The translations under genes and the position numbers were made by a program. Source: Ustilaginoidea virens (taxonomy: Eukaryota > Ascomycota > Sordariomycetes > Hypocreales > Clavicipitaceae). From it: a stretch of DNA of 64,000 bases. The stretch spans positions 6,138,001 to 6,202,000 of the forward strand of contig NC_057318.1 in assembly GCF_000687475.1 (NCBI RefSeq), read 5' to 3'. Numbering within the stretch: the stretch's first letter is position 1; every line of letters starts with the position of its first letter. Below are positions 34,390 through 45,494 of the stretch, one piece after another. The notes beneath the pieces were generated by a model. The model did not search any database, had not been told where the DNA came from, and was given only the letters and a program-made list of their open reading frames with translations.

Positions 34390-34702
34390 TGTAAATAACA
34401 CAGCAACCTTATCATTCTCATCCTTTTATTAGGTGCTATAGCGCTATATTGTTCAATATCTCAGATTATGTTATAGCTACCGCTTTTCTCGGATAACTAT
34501 TAAGGTGTAATAGTAGATTCCTGCTAGATCTATTGAAACCTCGTATTACTATTATACTTGTATGGCCTTTTATAATAATAAAAAGGAAGCTATTTAGAAG
34601 ATCGCGATATCCTTCGTAATTTATTATTGCAGTTTATCTAGTAATTAACCTATTTAGTCAGATTATTAGCCTTTCGTGCCTAGAACGTTGCAGATAGCAA
34701 GA

Positions 34703-37700
34703 ATGGGTGTCGATACAGTTGATTACAATAAACCTGCTTATATCCTGATATCCCGATACGAGTGGGATATCTGGTATAATTATATTCAGAGCGAGGCTTA
34801 GATAAGGAAAGTATAGGATTTCGTTAATCTTAATTAAGCGATAATCCTTAATAAACCTAAGGATATTTCGCTCTAACTATATCGACCTATTCTGGTATTA
34901 TCGGCGGAAGAGATACTAATGGAAAGTGGCCCTTCTAGTAATACTAAGGCAGCCTTAGCATTAAGGGCCTCTGCACTAACGCGAAGCTATTCGCAACCAG
35001 ACTAATAGCCAAAAGATCCGAATAATTATTTTAAATAGAGATAAATCCCAGATGGCCTAGGCCCTAATGAATGGGTCAATTATATTAATAATTTATTAAG
35101 AAACGATTGGCACGATTATATTAAGCTAGAACAGGCCCTTTCTAAATATATAGAGTGGTTTAATATAACCCTCGGCCTAGAATTTAAGCAGATAATGGTA
35201 ATAAGGTTGATAATAAGGGATAAATTATATATTCTTATTGAGCGTATACAGCCGGTAAAGACCGTAATTACTAAGCATATTATATAGCGCTTTGTTCAGG
35301 TTATAGAATGTAATCTTAATAAATATAACGTTTTAGAATAGCTTAGTGAAGTATTAACTATTTACGATCGACTGGAATAAAGTAGCTTGGTCCTTTTATC
35401 CGGAAATAAGCCTACTAATATATTAGCGAAAGCCCTCTCTTAGAAGTATTTTAGTATTTAGGATAATATTAATTAGGAAATTACTAAAGCTAAAAAGTAA
35501 GGGTAATATATTGACTTTCGTGAGATTATTAAAGATACGCAATAATAGGTAGAGCTTTAAGAGAAAAGGAATATCACTAAAGGAAAGTATATTATATTTG
35601 CCGTTAAAGGAAAGCCTTTATTAAAGGCTGCTGCCGCCCCTAAGAATACTATTAATATAGCTTTAGCTTTAGCTTTAAAGGAACTATCGTTAGAATTAAC
35701 GCCTTATAAATACTATAAGCAACTATATATTAAGAAGAAGGGATTGTATTATAAGAGCTATTAGGCTCTTATTCCTTCTTTAGCGCCTAATAAGTTCCAC
35801 TTAAAGATTCAAAAGGAAATTAAGAAAGCCGTAATAGTAAAGATAAAGTAGGAAAGTAAAGAAATATAAGCTGCGTTTAAGGCCTTCTAAGATATATATA
35901 ATAACAATAACAATAATGAGAATAATTTAACTAAATTAAAAGGAAAAGAAAAGGAGAAGTAGGCCTTTACCGTAGAGGGTATTTCTATTAAGTCTTTTTC
36001 TAATAAGTCTCTTGCTTTATAGGCTTATATTATCGTGGATATTAGTATAACAGCATATATATTTAACGACAAAAAGTGGTTTCTATATATTAATAAGGCT
36101 ATCGATTAGTATATTCGAAGTATATTAGGCACTACTAGGGTTTAAGGTATTAGAACTATTTAAATCGTATTAGAAGATAGATAAATCGTTACCTTTACTA
36201 ATATTCTATATATTCCTAAGATATTTATTAATATTCTTTCTAAATTATCAATAAAGAAGAAAGGATTATATTAGAATACTAAGACGGATAGAATTTACCT
36301 TAGGAAAAGAAGAATATAAGAAAATATCTTTTAGATCCGCCGAATTAAAGAGAAACCCTACATTTTATATTAGGCTAGAGGAAACGATATGCCTATAAGC
36401 GAATTTCTTATAAGGGCTCGGAATTTCGAAGTAAAACCTTAATATGCCTATTTAGCTTAAGGAGATAGTTGCCAGCCGAAGACTTTAATAAAAATACCTT
36501 ATACTATATAGCACGCCTGATTTAAGCACCTAGGAAGGGATCTAATAGATTATATCTTTAAAGATATATTAAATATGCCTCCTAAGCAGGCAAAATCGGA
36601 TTATAAGGTTTATAGCAGTATGAAAATTATATAGTAGATTTCATAATGCCTGCAAGAGGGATTAATGTCTTAGGAACCCTTTAAAGTCGTATCTTTTAAC
36701 CTTTTTGTATAATTGCCTGCTTTCAATAGTAATAAATATATTGCGTTATTTACCTACCGATTTATAGGAATAAGGTTAATATTTACGATACCTAGGAAAT
36801 TAAACCTTTTATATTATTAGCTAACCTTTAAGTATCGGGTTCTACGTCTATATAATATGAAAATCGCAATAGTTATCTCTGATAATGAAATAGTGCTTTA
36901 GATATTACGAAATCAGGAAGAAGCTAAGTAGAAAGGCATTATACTTTAGTTATCGAGCCCTAGTTACTAATATTAGAATAGTTATATTGAACATTCTAGG
37001 GGGGTATTAAAGATAAAGATATTGCTTTTAAGCACTTAAGCAGGATTTCCCGAGGAATTATAGCCTATTACGGCAGAAGTAGCGGTTTACCTATTAAATC
37101 GTATGCCTAAGAAGTCAGAAAGACCTTACAATAGTTAGAAATTACCGCTCTAAATCCTTTAACTTTAGCTTTAGTAAAATCGGCCTGCCTAGGGATATCT
37201 ACTAGAAGATATACGCCCTTAAATTCACTACCTACGCGCTTATAGATATAAGGCCTACGTGATAACAAAGGATAGGATATTATGCGCCGGTCTAAAGCTT
37301 AATTAGAGGGCTTATATCGGCTACTTAGCAGGATATATCTCTATAACCTAATATCTAATTTGGGTGCCTTCGTTAAAAAGAAGCTATTAGTTTAACTCGA
37401 GCTATATTATATTTAATAAGTCAATCTTCTATAAAAGTAAGGAATAGTTACCGATACTAGCTAAATAGAGGGAGGACCTGAATACCTTTATTAGTAATAT
37501 AGAGGAAACCCTTATTATGGATGACTTTAAGCTTATTATATTAGGAAATCTGATTAAGGACCCCTTTGCCGATAAGGCTACTATTAATCAGGGTACTACG
37601 CTAATTGATACAATTAAGGCTATTAATACTATTGATAATGCCCCTTAACCTACCGCTATTGATTTAAAGGTTATAGACTACCCTAAAGAGTCGATCGCTT

Positions 37701-39535
37701 AAGTATTACTTCTATTATCGCTATTTTCGCTTAAGCTAGACGATTAAACCGAGCTAATACCTCCCTTTAATGATATATTCTGTATTAGGGTTAATAATAT
37801 TAAAAGGAAGGATTATAAGGTCTTTATAGCAGCTATTATAAAGCCGTTAGCTATAATAGAAGCCCTTTATATTATAAATATGCCTAAAGAGCCGGCAATA
37901 TAAAAAGAGCTTTAAAAGCATCCTAAGCGCGAGGAATTTATTACTACCGCTAAGGAAGAATACGGTAAGGTCACTAATAGGGAGATTAGGTATATTATTT
38001 ATCGGAATAATTCATCTATAGACCCTAAGATTAAGCTATTAGACCTAAAGTAAGTATTCGCCTATAAATAGGACTAAGATGGCTTCCTCACCGGTTATAA
38101 GGCCCGATTATATATTTATAGCGATTAATAACCTTTCGACCTTTATAATACCTAGGCTGCCACACTCGCGGCATATACTTTTCGCCTCCTAATGGCCCTA
38201 ATATATTACTTTAACCTAGATACACACTAATACGATTTTGTTATAACCTTCCTAAATACGCCACTTAACGAGACTATTTATTATAAGCAGCCTAATAGAT
38301 TTCACAATAGTTACATATATATTAAGCTATTGCATGCCCTCTATAGGCTTCAAAGGTCGCTATTATTATAGTTTAAAGAGCTATTACGATTCCTAATGGA
38401 AAAGGGCTTTATATAGGTCTGCGAGGACCCCTATGTCTTTATTAACGATACCTTTATTATATTCTTTTATATAGATAACCTAGTCGTCCTATATTATAAG
38501 TCATAGACAGAGGCATTTAAGTCATTTTATATTATATTAATAGGCGCTTTTAAGATTAAAGACCTTAGTGAGTTATATTAGTTCCTAGCTATTAAGGTTA
38601 TTCGCGATTGTATAGAAGGGAAGCTATAGCTTACCTAAAAGGCGTACTTCGATAAACTCGCGATTAAATATAACTTTACCTCTTTTGACGGAAAAGAACC
38701 CCTTAAGCACTTATTAAACGCCGCAAGACTTGAGAAGTATAATAGAACGGCTGAACCTAATAATACCCAACGATACTAATCAATAGTAGGATTATTAGTG
38801 TATCTAATTATAATCACTAGGCCTAAACTAGGCTATATTGGATTGCAGTTTTCCCGCTTCCTTTAAAATCCTAGTCTAGACTATTTGCAGGCGGTAAGGA
38901 AGGCCCTTGACTATAGCTATACGTAGAAGAATACTACTATTAAATTCAGTGCCGATAACCCGGAGATATAGGTATATTTAGATGTATCTTTTGCTGATGA
39001 TATTATATCCCAATGCAGCTTATAGGGATATATAATTAAGCTATTTGGTGGCCCGATTGTGTATAAAGCTGGTCAATAGGATACCATAACAATATCATCT
39101 ATAGAGGCTAAATTACTAGCGATTTTACACACCGCGAAGGAGGTTATCGCGTTCTATAGGCTCTGTGAGGAAGTCGGGCTTTATTTAGTAGAGGATATCC
39201 CTACTATTTAGTGCGATAACATCCAGACTATACGCCTATTGAAGGAAGAATTTTTCAAACTCGTTACCTAGCTCCGTTATATTAATATTCATTATTATTG
39301 GTTGCGGTAGGAAGTCTAGAAAGGTTTTATTGATATTATATAGGTTCCTATAGGTAATATAATCGCTGACGGTTTTACTAAGCCCCTAATAAGCTAGAAG
39401 TTCGAAATATTCCGCCATTAGCTAGGGCTAGTGGTATTAAAAGGCTCCTACGATACTAGGCAGTCTTACGATATTCATTATGATAAGGAAATGCTTTATA
39501 AAGAGGATGATGAAAAGCCTTATCAAATAGATTGA
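34703..39535 (+). pseudogene. Element G gag-pol polyprotein, RIP-inactivated
   Basis: Frame of 1611 codons from ATG 34703 (MGVDTVDYNKPAY) to TGA 39535 with no frameshift but dense TAG/TAA. Gag runs to about 36000 with CCHC Cys changed to Tyr (YKYYKQLYIKKKGLYYKSY). The protease box is decayed (AYIFNDKKWF). Integrase is about 36300-37300, RT about 37950-38700, RNase H about 38800-39420. It aligns residue by residue with C and is one codon longer. Not functional. Confidence 0.88.
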
Positions 39536-39799
39536 GAGATGCATTTCAATAATCGCATATGTTTTTCCTACGTAGACCTGAATTTAGTGGTTATTATTAT
39601 TTTCTATTATATTCGTCATAACGATATATGTGAATAGGGGCATTTTTTTTTACCCTTAAGGGTTGTTTTCAATAATAACGCCTCTACCGCTCTTTTTACT
39701 ATGATATAATGACTTCTATAGTTCTATTTGCTATCTTATTTTCTATAGGAATTGGCTATATAGCAGGATATGCTCGATAAAGCATATCCTAGGGGGGTG

Positions 39800-39995
39800 T
39801 GTCGGCAGGGATACCGGTAGATCATTATATGTGTCGGGAATATCCGGATACGAATGTGGCACATGTAACCGAGGGAATAGTAGCCCCTTTGGGTTACCCC
39901 TGTGCCCACTATAAATAGCTGGTGACCTGAGTATTGTTGAGCCAAGTCAGGTCAAACCTTGACAATATACCGCTTTCTCTCCCTGCTTCCTGACA
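39800..39995 (+). repeat. Element G right LTR
   Basis: 196 bp, preceded by AGGGGGGTG, followed by CTAGC. TATAAATA at 39910-39917. Differs from the left copy by transitions (GTCGGCGGGG/GTCGGCAGGG). Confidence 0.93.
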
Positions 39996-40000
39996 CTAGC

Positions 40001-40698
40001 GCCCATGCACACCCGACATGTGCGATTTCGTGCATCTAAAAGCGCCCCACTCCATACATCATAGCGCCCCAGGCATCGGCATCATCGATACATAGTATGT
40101 ACCAGCTACAGTATTGACTCCACAGTTTCCAAGTGCTTTCTCGCAGCTTCGTGCACAACTTTGCAGACTCGGCCCTCCACGCCCTGACCTCAGCGACAGG
40201 ACCTGCTACTCGAACATCATCGTGGCCCAGCCTGGCACGCTCGCCCTAGCTCAAATCCCCCTTTTCCTGTCCAAACTCCTGCCTGAGGCTACCTGGTGAT
40301 GGCGACTTGACCACTGCGCACCCCCATCAGCAACCTTTCTTTGGCGACGGATTCACCACCATTGCCGCCTTTCTACTAGCTGCCGTCCGATCCTCCTCGT
40401 CCTATTTACGATGGAGGAGTAATAGTTGTGGCAGCAAGCTCAGGTTTTCTCCCGAACCCCTGTCAGTTTGCGGTGCGCTCTTCTCCTCCACCGACATTAG
40501 GGGCCACGCTCCGCCCCCGGCCTGCTCGCAAAACCGTAGAGCAAGTCGACGTCTGACGTTCTCGTTCTCTTTGTCGCCTTTGAGCATCCTGCATCGCCGA
40601 CACGATATCCATACTCGATTCGCGGCTGCCTATCGCTGCAGTGGCCTGTCGCTTTGCTTTCGCGGCGGGTCTTTTTTTCTTGCACAGGTGCGGCAGTC
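40001..40698 (+). other. 5' flank of the K+/H+-exchange gene
   Basis: No supported gene. GC-balanced, with CT-rich stretches (for example 40388-40402 and 40710-40735), as is common upstream of fungal genes. Two CATC(TA)AAAGCGCCCC/CATAGCGCCCC words at 40033-40070. Element G cuts it off from the DNA left of 34181. Confidence 0.5.
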
Positions 40699-41703
40699 AT
40701 GATGCGTCTCTTCCTCCTCCCCATCTCGACGCGACGCACATTTCTATACGCCCAGCGCCTCCACGCAGCATCCGTCAAGACCGACGCATCGTACATTGAT
40801 CGCGGAGCCACTTGGGCCGCGCGCAAATGGTCAGAGTGGGAGAAGAAAGAGTCCGGGTGGCAGAAGAAAGTCGTCGGGTACGGGAACCACGCCTTTCGAC
40901 GCATCTCTTACGAGGAGTGGGGGCTCAAGTCGGTGCCGCCCTTGTCGAACAGGAGGCGGCAGGAGCAAGCTCAAAGCAAGGAGCAGGTCGAGCTGCTCTT
41001 CCCCAAGGATGTGATTAGACGGGAAGACGCTGTCCACGTGTTGCGGAAGCTCGGCGTTGAGAGGGAAGGCTTGCACAGACGGAAGATGCTGTGGTGTCTT
41101 GTCGGCATGCCTATTACCATTCCGTTCGCGCTGGTGCCGGTGTAAGTCGAGAGATTTCCCCCCTGTCTGCCCCCCCCCACCCCTCGCTGCTCGGTACAAT
41201 GCGTAACGATTTCTGACGGGAGGTGATCGCGCGTTGCTCGCCTGTTCAGGATCCCCAATCTGCCCTTCTTCTACCTCGTGTACCGCGCGTGGTCGCATTG
41301 GCGAGCCATTGCTGGCGGGCAGCACATCCAATGGCTTGTGGAAAACGACCTTGTCAAGCCTACGTCGTCCCCTATCCTCAATGCGTGGTACGGCCAGGCC
41401 GTCGGATCGTCACAGCCACAACAACAGCAACAACAGCAACAACAACAACAACAGCTGCCCCGTGGAGTGCAGGGTAGAAGCAGAGAGCGGTTGCTTCTCA
41501 CCCAGGGCCAAGTGCGAGACCTCTCAAAGAGTCTGGGCATGCCGGCACTGGAAATTGAGCTAGAGAGAGCGATTTGGCAAGTAGAGCGGGCGATTCAAAA
41601 GGACGACGACAGCGCCAGCTGTGCCGAAGCGCAAGGCAAGAAACACGCGGCGGCGTCTGGACGAGCGTCTCGCCGAGACAAACGCGCAGACCAGCAATCA
41701 TGA
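40699..41703 (+). CDS. Mitochondrial K+/H+-exchange-related protein (Mit_KHE1 family)
   Basis: Two exons, 40699-41141 and 41250-41703, joined across a 108-bp intron (GTAAGT donor, TTCAG acceptor), 298 aa. Recognised as PF10173 (yeast relative YDL183C) by the start MRLFLLPISTRRT, then GWQKKVVGYGNHAF, EEWGLKS and, across the splice, PVIPNLPFFYLVYRAWSHWRA. A hydrophobic stretch of about residues 130-157 is probably membrane-inserted. The family is linked to K+/H+ exchange in the inner mitochondrial membrane; its exact role is poorly known. A QPQ tract with 12 straight Gln (about residues 205-216, CAA/CAG) sits in the C-terminal half. Start: either of two adjacent ATGs (40699 or 40702); relatives begin MRLF. 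No RIP damage. Confidence 0.9.
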
Positions 41704-41878
41704 CGAAAATCAGGAGACGCAACAAATTAATGCATGTGTAGAAAAAAAGAAGAAGGAGCCGCGCATGATGCTGTATCAGTACTAGGTGTTATAGACGACG
41801 CAAATTTAATAGAGACAAATCACGCGGTTGGTTCGTTTTTTTTTTTTTCTTTTTTTTCCGTCTCTCCCTGATCTGCTT
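41704..41878 (+). other. Convergent 3' flanks
   Basis: 175 bp between the stop of the K+/H+-exchange gene (+) and that of the next gene (-). It carries a T-rich run at 41837-41858 and an A-rich run near 41742-41756. Both are plausible 3' end signals for the facing genes. Confidence 0.5.
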
Positions 41879-42480
41879 CTACTGCTGCGGCAGCGACGGC
41901 GGCTCGCATCTCAACCACTCAACCAAGCCCAGACTCGGCAATCTTCTCCTCAGCCCAACAGCAAGCGCCACTCGCCGTGGCGACAGAAACCCCAGGCCCG
42001 GCATAGAATCCCGATACCGCCCCTGCAGGCCGTGCTGTTTCTCGTCCGAACCCAACGTCACTTCTCCAAGCGTGCCTGCCAGCCCTGCCACGTCGGACAG
42101 GTTTCGATGCGAGCTCGATCGTTTTAGCCCAGCTTTGTCGCCCTGGCACACCAACCAAGGAAGAAATGTCAGCAGACGAGTTTCCCCTTCCCACGCAACA
42201 CACCATGCATCGACGGATCGTCCGAGCAAGCAGCAAGACGCACCTCTCTCGCCATCAGGGCCTTGTCGAGAACCCCCTCATACTCCCGCACCTCGGAAAG
42301 CGTGCATCTCCTCCACGCCTCGGATGCCTTGTGCCTGGAAAGCGCTTCTGACGGGCTGATGCTCACGTTTCTGTGGCAGGTTCTGCTGCTGGCGCCGCGG
42401 GCGACATTGCAGGCTCGCTTCTGTCTGTAGGGATTGAGAGGGGAAGATACACACGGGACGTGGGAGCGGGCCGCAGCCAT
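41879..42480 (-). CDS. Probable two-exon gene, unknown protein
   Basis: Exon 1 42480-42244 and exon 2 42142-41879 give a 166-aa protein. The 101-bp intron has donor GTGCGT, a CTGAC branch word 28 bp before the acceptor, and acceptor GCCAG; it is phase 0 and restores the frame. Readable parts are SEALSRHKASEAWRRCTL, YEGVLDKALMARE, a Ser-rich patch KRSSSHRNLSDV and a basic C-terminal part SPRRVALAVGLRRRLPSLG. No known domain, signal peptide or membrane span was seen. The start (MAAARSHV, 42480) is the only in-frame ATG before exon 1, but an upstream exon is possible because CCCTACAG near 42434 could be another acceptor. Confidence 0.45.
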
Positions 42481-43388
42481 GGTTCGCAGCTTGATTTATT
42501 ATTATTGTTTTTTTATTTCTAATAGATGGCAAGGAAAAAGAAACGAGGTGGTCGGGTGGTATCAACCCAAAACGAGGGTTTCGAGACCGCGGGCAACCTA
42601 GCCAGCAGGCATGATAGGATGAAGGGACACGCTACACGCTAACAGATATTTTTTCCTCGCCGCGGGCTGGCGAAGAAGGTTTGTCGCGAGTCTTGCATTC
42701 CTCGCGGTTCGACGAAAACAAAAAAGCTTGTTTGCTTTGGCTGTCGGGGCTTGCCTTGGACGCAAACACGCGTCCACAGGAGAGGAATGCTCCCCCGCGT
42801 CCGAACGTTGGAGAGGCGAAATGCACCCAGCCAATGTGCCACGTAACCACGGCACAAACCAGCCGAAGGTTGCTTGGGTTGAACCGACTTCTGCTGCAAA
42901 AAGAACTCGAGGCCATCTTCTCCCACCTTGTTTGCGTCTTTGAATTCATCCCGACTTTGAAGTGGTGGCTCTGGTCTAGCTAGCCCAACGGGGCTCTCCG
43001 GTTGCGGAAGGACAACCGCTCAGAGCGCCTCATCGAAAAGCCAATCAATACTATGGCAAAAGGGCGAAGGACAAAGGGTCTGGTTGCAAACTATGCATTA
43101 GGTATACGGTAGCTGTACAGTGCTCGGCTTCAATAACCCTGGATCAAGGCTGCCGGTGTGCGTAGGGACAACAAGAGATATATCGAGACCAATTGACCAA
43201 TGCCGTTTCCAACGCCTATTCCGTTTGAAATTAGTCATTGCGTATAACCAGCAATGATCCGTGTATTCGTCTCATTCCCGCGGAGAACCAATACCACGGG
43301 GGGAACGAACGAGGGGGAAAAGAAAAAAGGACGGCTTCCACCACCAAGGCCAAAGCCGTTATAGCCACAATCACGACATGGTCGCCGA
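42481..43388 (+). other. Intergenic between the unknown gene and SVF1
   Basis: Nothing I can support as a gene. Overlapping open frames on both strands near 42600-42980 share the same DNA and show no motif. Should hold the promoter of the unknown gene and the 3' UTR of SVF1. Confidence 0.5.
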
Positions 43389-44795
43389 TTATTCTGTAAC
43401 AAATGTTGCTTCCATGAATAAATGACCCTCCTCGTTGATTTCTTCCCCATCCCCAATCTTGAGCTTCAGCGTCATCTTCGGTGTATACTAGAAGGAGTCT
43501 CGTGTCAATAAACAACCCTCTAGGTCACCTGTCTAGGTAGCGCAACATCATTGCCGACTTGAAACATACCTGATAAATGTAAGGTTTGGTGCCAGCTGCA
43601 GCTGCTACAAGAGTCTTGACAAATCCTGGCACTTCAGCCATGACATCGACGCGGTCTGTTCTCTCGCCGAGTGAACCCTCAATGACGCCACTGACAGGCT
43701 TGGCGTCCTTCTCGTTGGACTTCCACTCAAACTTGACCGAGCTGGGCTCTGGCCACTCGTTGTCCGCATCCTTCTTGACTTGGGTGTGAATGGCTTCGTG
43801 ACCAGGACCCGCCAAAAGAATTTCACCGTCCTTGACAATTCCTCCCACATTGACGAGGGTGGTGCCGTATGAGGCCGGCGTCGTGAACTCCATCATGATG
43901 GCAGAGTAGTTGGGACCCTGAAAATTGGCAAAGTTCCACTTGGCGGCGGCGTGATGCGGCTTCATGCCCTGCAGGGCAAATGAGTACATAGCCTTGCCCT
44001 TGAAGTCGATGGACCCATCAGGTGTGGTGATGGTACCTTGGGCAGCGCATCGGGGCCAAAATGCATGACGTATGGATCCCCAAGGATTTTCGAGGTCGGT
44101 GCCGTACTTGGTGGTGCCGGTCTTTCCAACCACGAAACCTGGGGCAGTTCTGGAGACTGTAAGATTGACGATTGATCGTTCGTCGCTCATGCTCTTGATG
44201 GTATACACATTTCCGTCCTGGGAAAGTTCGACGGCGCAGTCGTCGGCATAGAACGCCGTGTTGTCCTCACTGAACTCGAAGTTGCTGAGGGGGGTCGAAC
44301 ACCAGAGGTGGGGCTTGGAGGCATCTTTTGAGAAGATCTTGGAGTTGAACTGGCAGGTGGTTCGCATACCACTAACCATGACGGGAGAGGAAGAAACCAC
44401 TTGTCAGCTTGATTCTGTCCTTGGAGAAGGAGGGAGGTAACAAGGGGCAGCACGAAGCACGCATACGCAACGTTGCTGTATATGACTTGGGCGAGACCAA
44501 TGTCGCCATTATCCGAGACGAAATAGAAGCTCTGGGTCTCAACGCAGGTCGACTGCATAGCCTTCCACTTCAAGTCATCACGAGTCAACTCGGTATATGG
44601 CGTCGTCTCCTTGGCCTCTTCGGCGACAGATTTGATAGCGGATGGTCCATAGATGGGTTCCTGGATGCCGGCGACATTGGCCAGCCTGGGCGCAATGGCG
44701 AGTGTAGATGGTCAGCACTGAGCAGCGTCGGCAGAGCTGGGGCTGGAGCTGGAGCTATTGGGCATGGCTTACTGTTGCTTTGCCCAATTCAACAT
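43389..44795 (-). CDS. SVF1: Survival factor 1 (Svf1), complete, four exons
   Basis: Exons 44795-44773, 44685-44467, 44371-43570 and 43487-43389 (introns 87, 95 and 82 bp, all GT-AG, frame kept) give 380 aa ending TAA. The N-terminus [20 protein letters not shown] is the conserved amphipathic start. It is followed by [70 protein letters not shown] and the C-terminal MEATFVTE. Two lipocalin-like halves are known for the family. Yeast Svf1 protects against oxidative and cold stress and binds ceramide for ER-to-Golgi transfer; the same role is inferred here. The first exon is only 23 nt. No RIP damage. Element H lies about 190 bp upstream. Confidence 0.95.
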
Positions 44796-44984
44796 TTTAA
44801 TTTGGTACAAGCAGGCGTTCTGCGGTTGGTGCGAGAAGGGCCTGGTCGAATGAAGACTGGAGTTTAGGAAGCAAGCAATACGAGGGGAATACAAGCTGGT
44901 GTGCAGGGGTGAAGAGGATGAAGGTTTCGGGGACGGAGATCTCGGGGATGGCTGGGGGAACGAAAACGAGCTGGGCCCTATAAT
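44796..44984 (-). promoter_or_regulatory. Proximal SVF1 5' flank left between gene and element H
   Basis: 189 bp of unmutated, GC-balanced DNA before the SVF1 ATG. The upstream promoter now starts beyond element H at 50811. No TATA box seen. Whether the transcript start lies here is unknown. Confidence 0.5.
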
Positions 44985-45180
44985 TGTTAGAGGGAAATTG
45001 GCTTGTCTATAATATGGATATCGGTCATATCCGAGGTCGGATGTGCCGAGTTCCCCCTAGATCAGTAAGCCCTTAGGGGTACCCCCTATCCCACTATAAA
45101 TAGCTGGGAACACAAGTCTCTTAGAGAGGACTTAGTTCCTTCAATCAAGCATTATCGCATTTTCCCTATGCATTCTGATA
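44985..45180 (+). repeat. Element H left LTR
   Basis: 196 bp, starts TGTTAGAGGG, ends CTGATA. TATAAATA at 45095-45102. Contains the imperfect repeat GGATATCGGTCATATCCGAGG. Confidence 0.93.
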
Positions 45181-45192
45181 TGGTAGCAATTG
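45181..45192 (+). other. Element H primer binding site
   Basis: TGGTAGCAATTG, same site as element C; TGGTAGC fits the 3' end of initiator tRNA-Met. Confidence 0.6.
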
Positions 45193-45494
45193 CGTAAATA
45201 TCACAATAAAACCTTATTATTATCCCTTACCTTGTGGCCTAGCCTTAAGATCAACTGTTATCTTTATTTTGCTGTAAAAGCTACTATTTTCTGGATCCTA
45301 TTTGAGCAAGCTCCGGGTTCCCTATTAAATCCGTTAAAAGCCTTATTGCTAATATACTCGTATGGCCTTGTTAATTAAAAAAGGAGGCTATTTAGGAGGA
45401 AAATAGCGATATTTCCTTTAAAATTAACCAACCGATATCTTAACCGCTATTTTCGTCAGATTAATTTATGCCCTGAATATCGTTATTAGCAAAA

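Larger units (their letters stand above)
34182..39995 (+). mobile_element. Copia element G, complete with both LTRs
   Basis: 5814 bp, LTRs 34182-34377 and 39800-39995 (196 bp each), direct repeats CTAGC at 34177-34181 and 39996-40000. Gag-pol frame 34703-39535, purine tract AGGGGGGTG at 39791-39799. Same family as C, but far more RIP-mutated inside. It lies in host DNA between the acyltransferase pseudogene and the K+/H+-exchange gene, ending about 700 bp before that gene's start codon. Confidence 0.95.

Noticed and set aside
42598..42983. Overlapping open frames of 85-105 residues on both strands between the unknown gene and SVF1
   Set aside because: No start context, splice logic or motif favours either strand.
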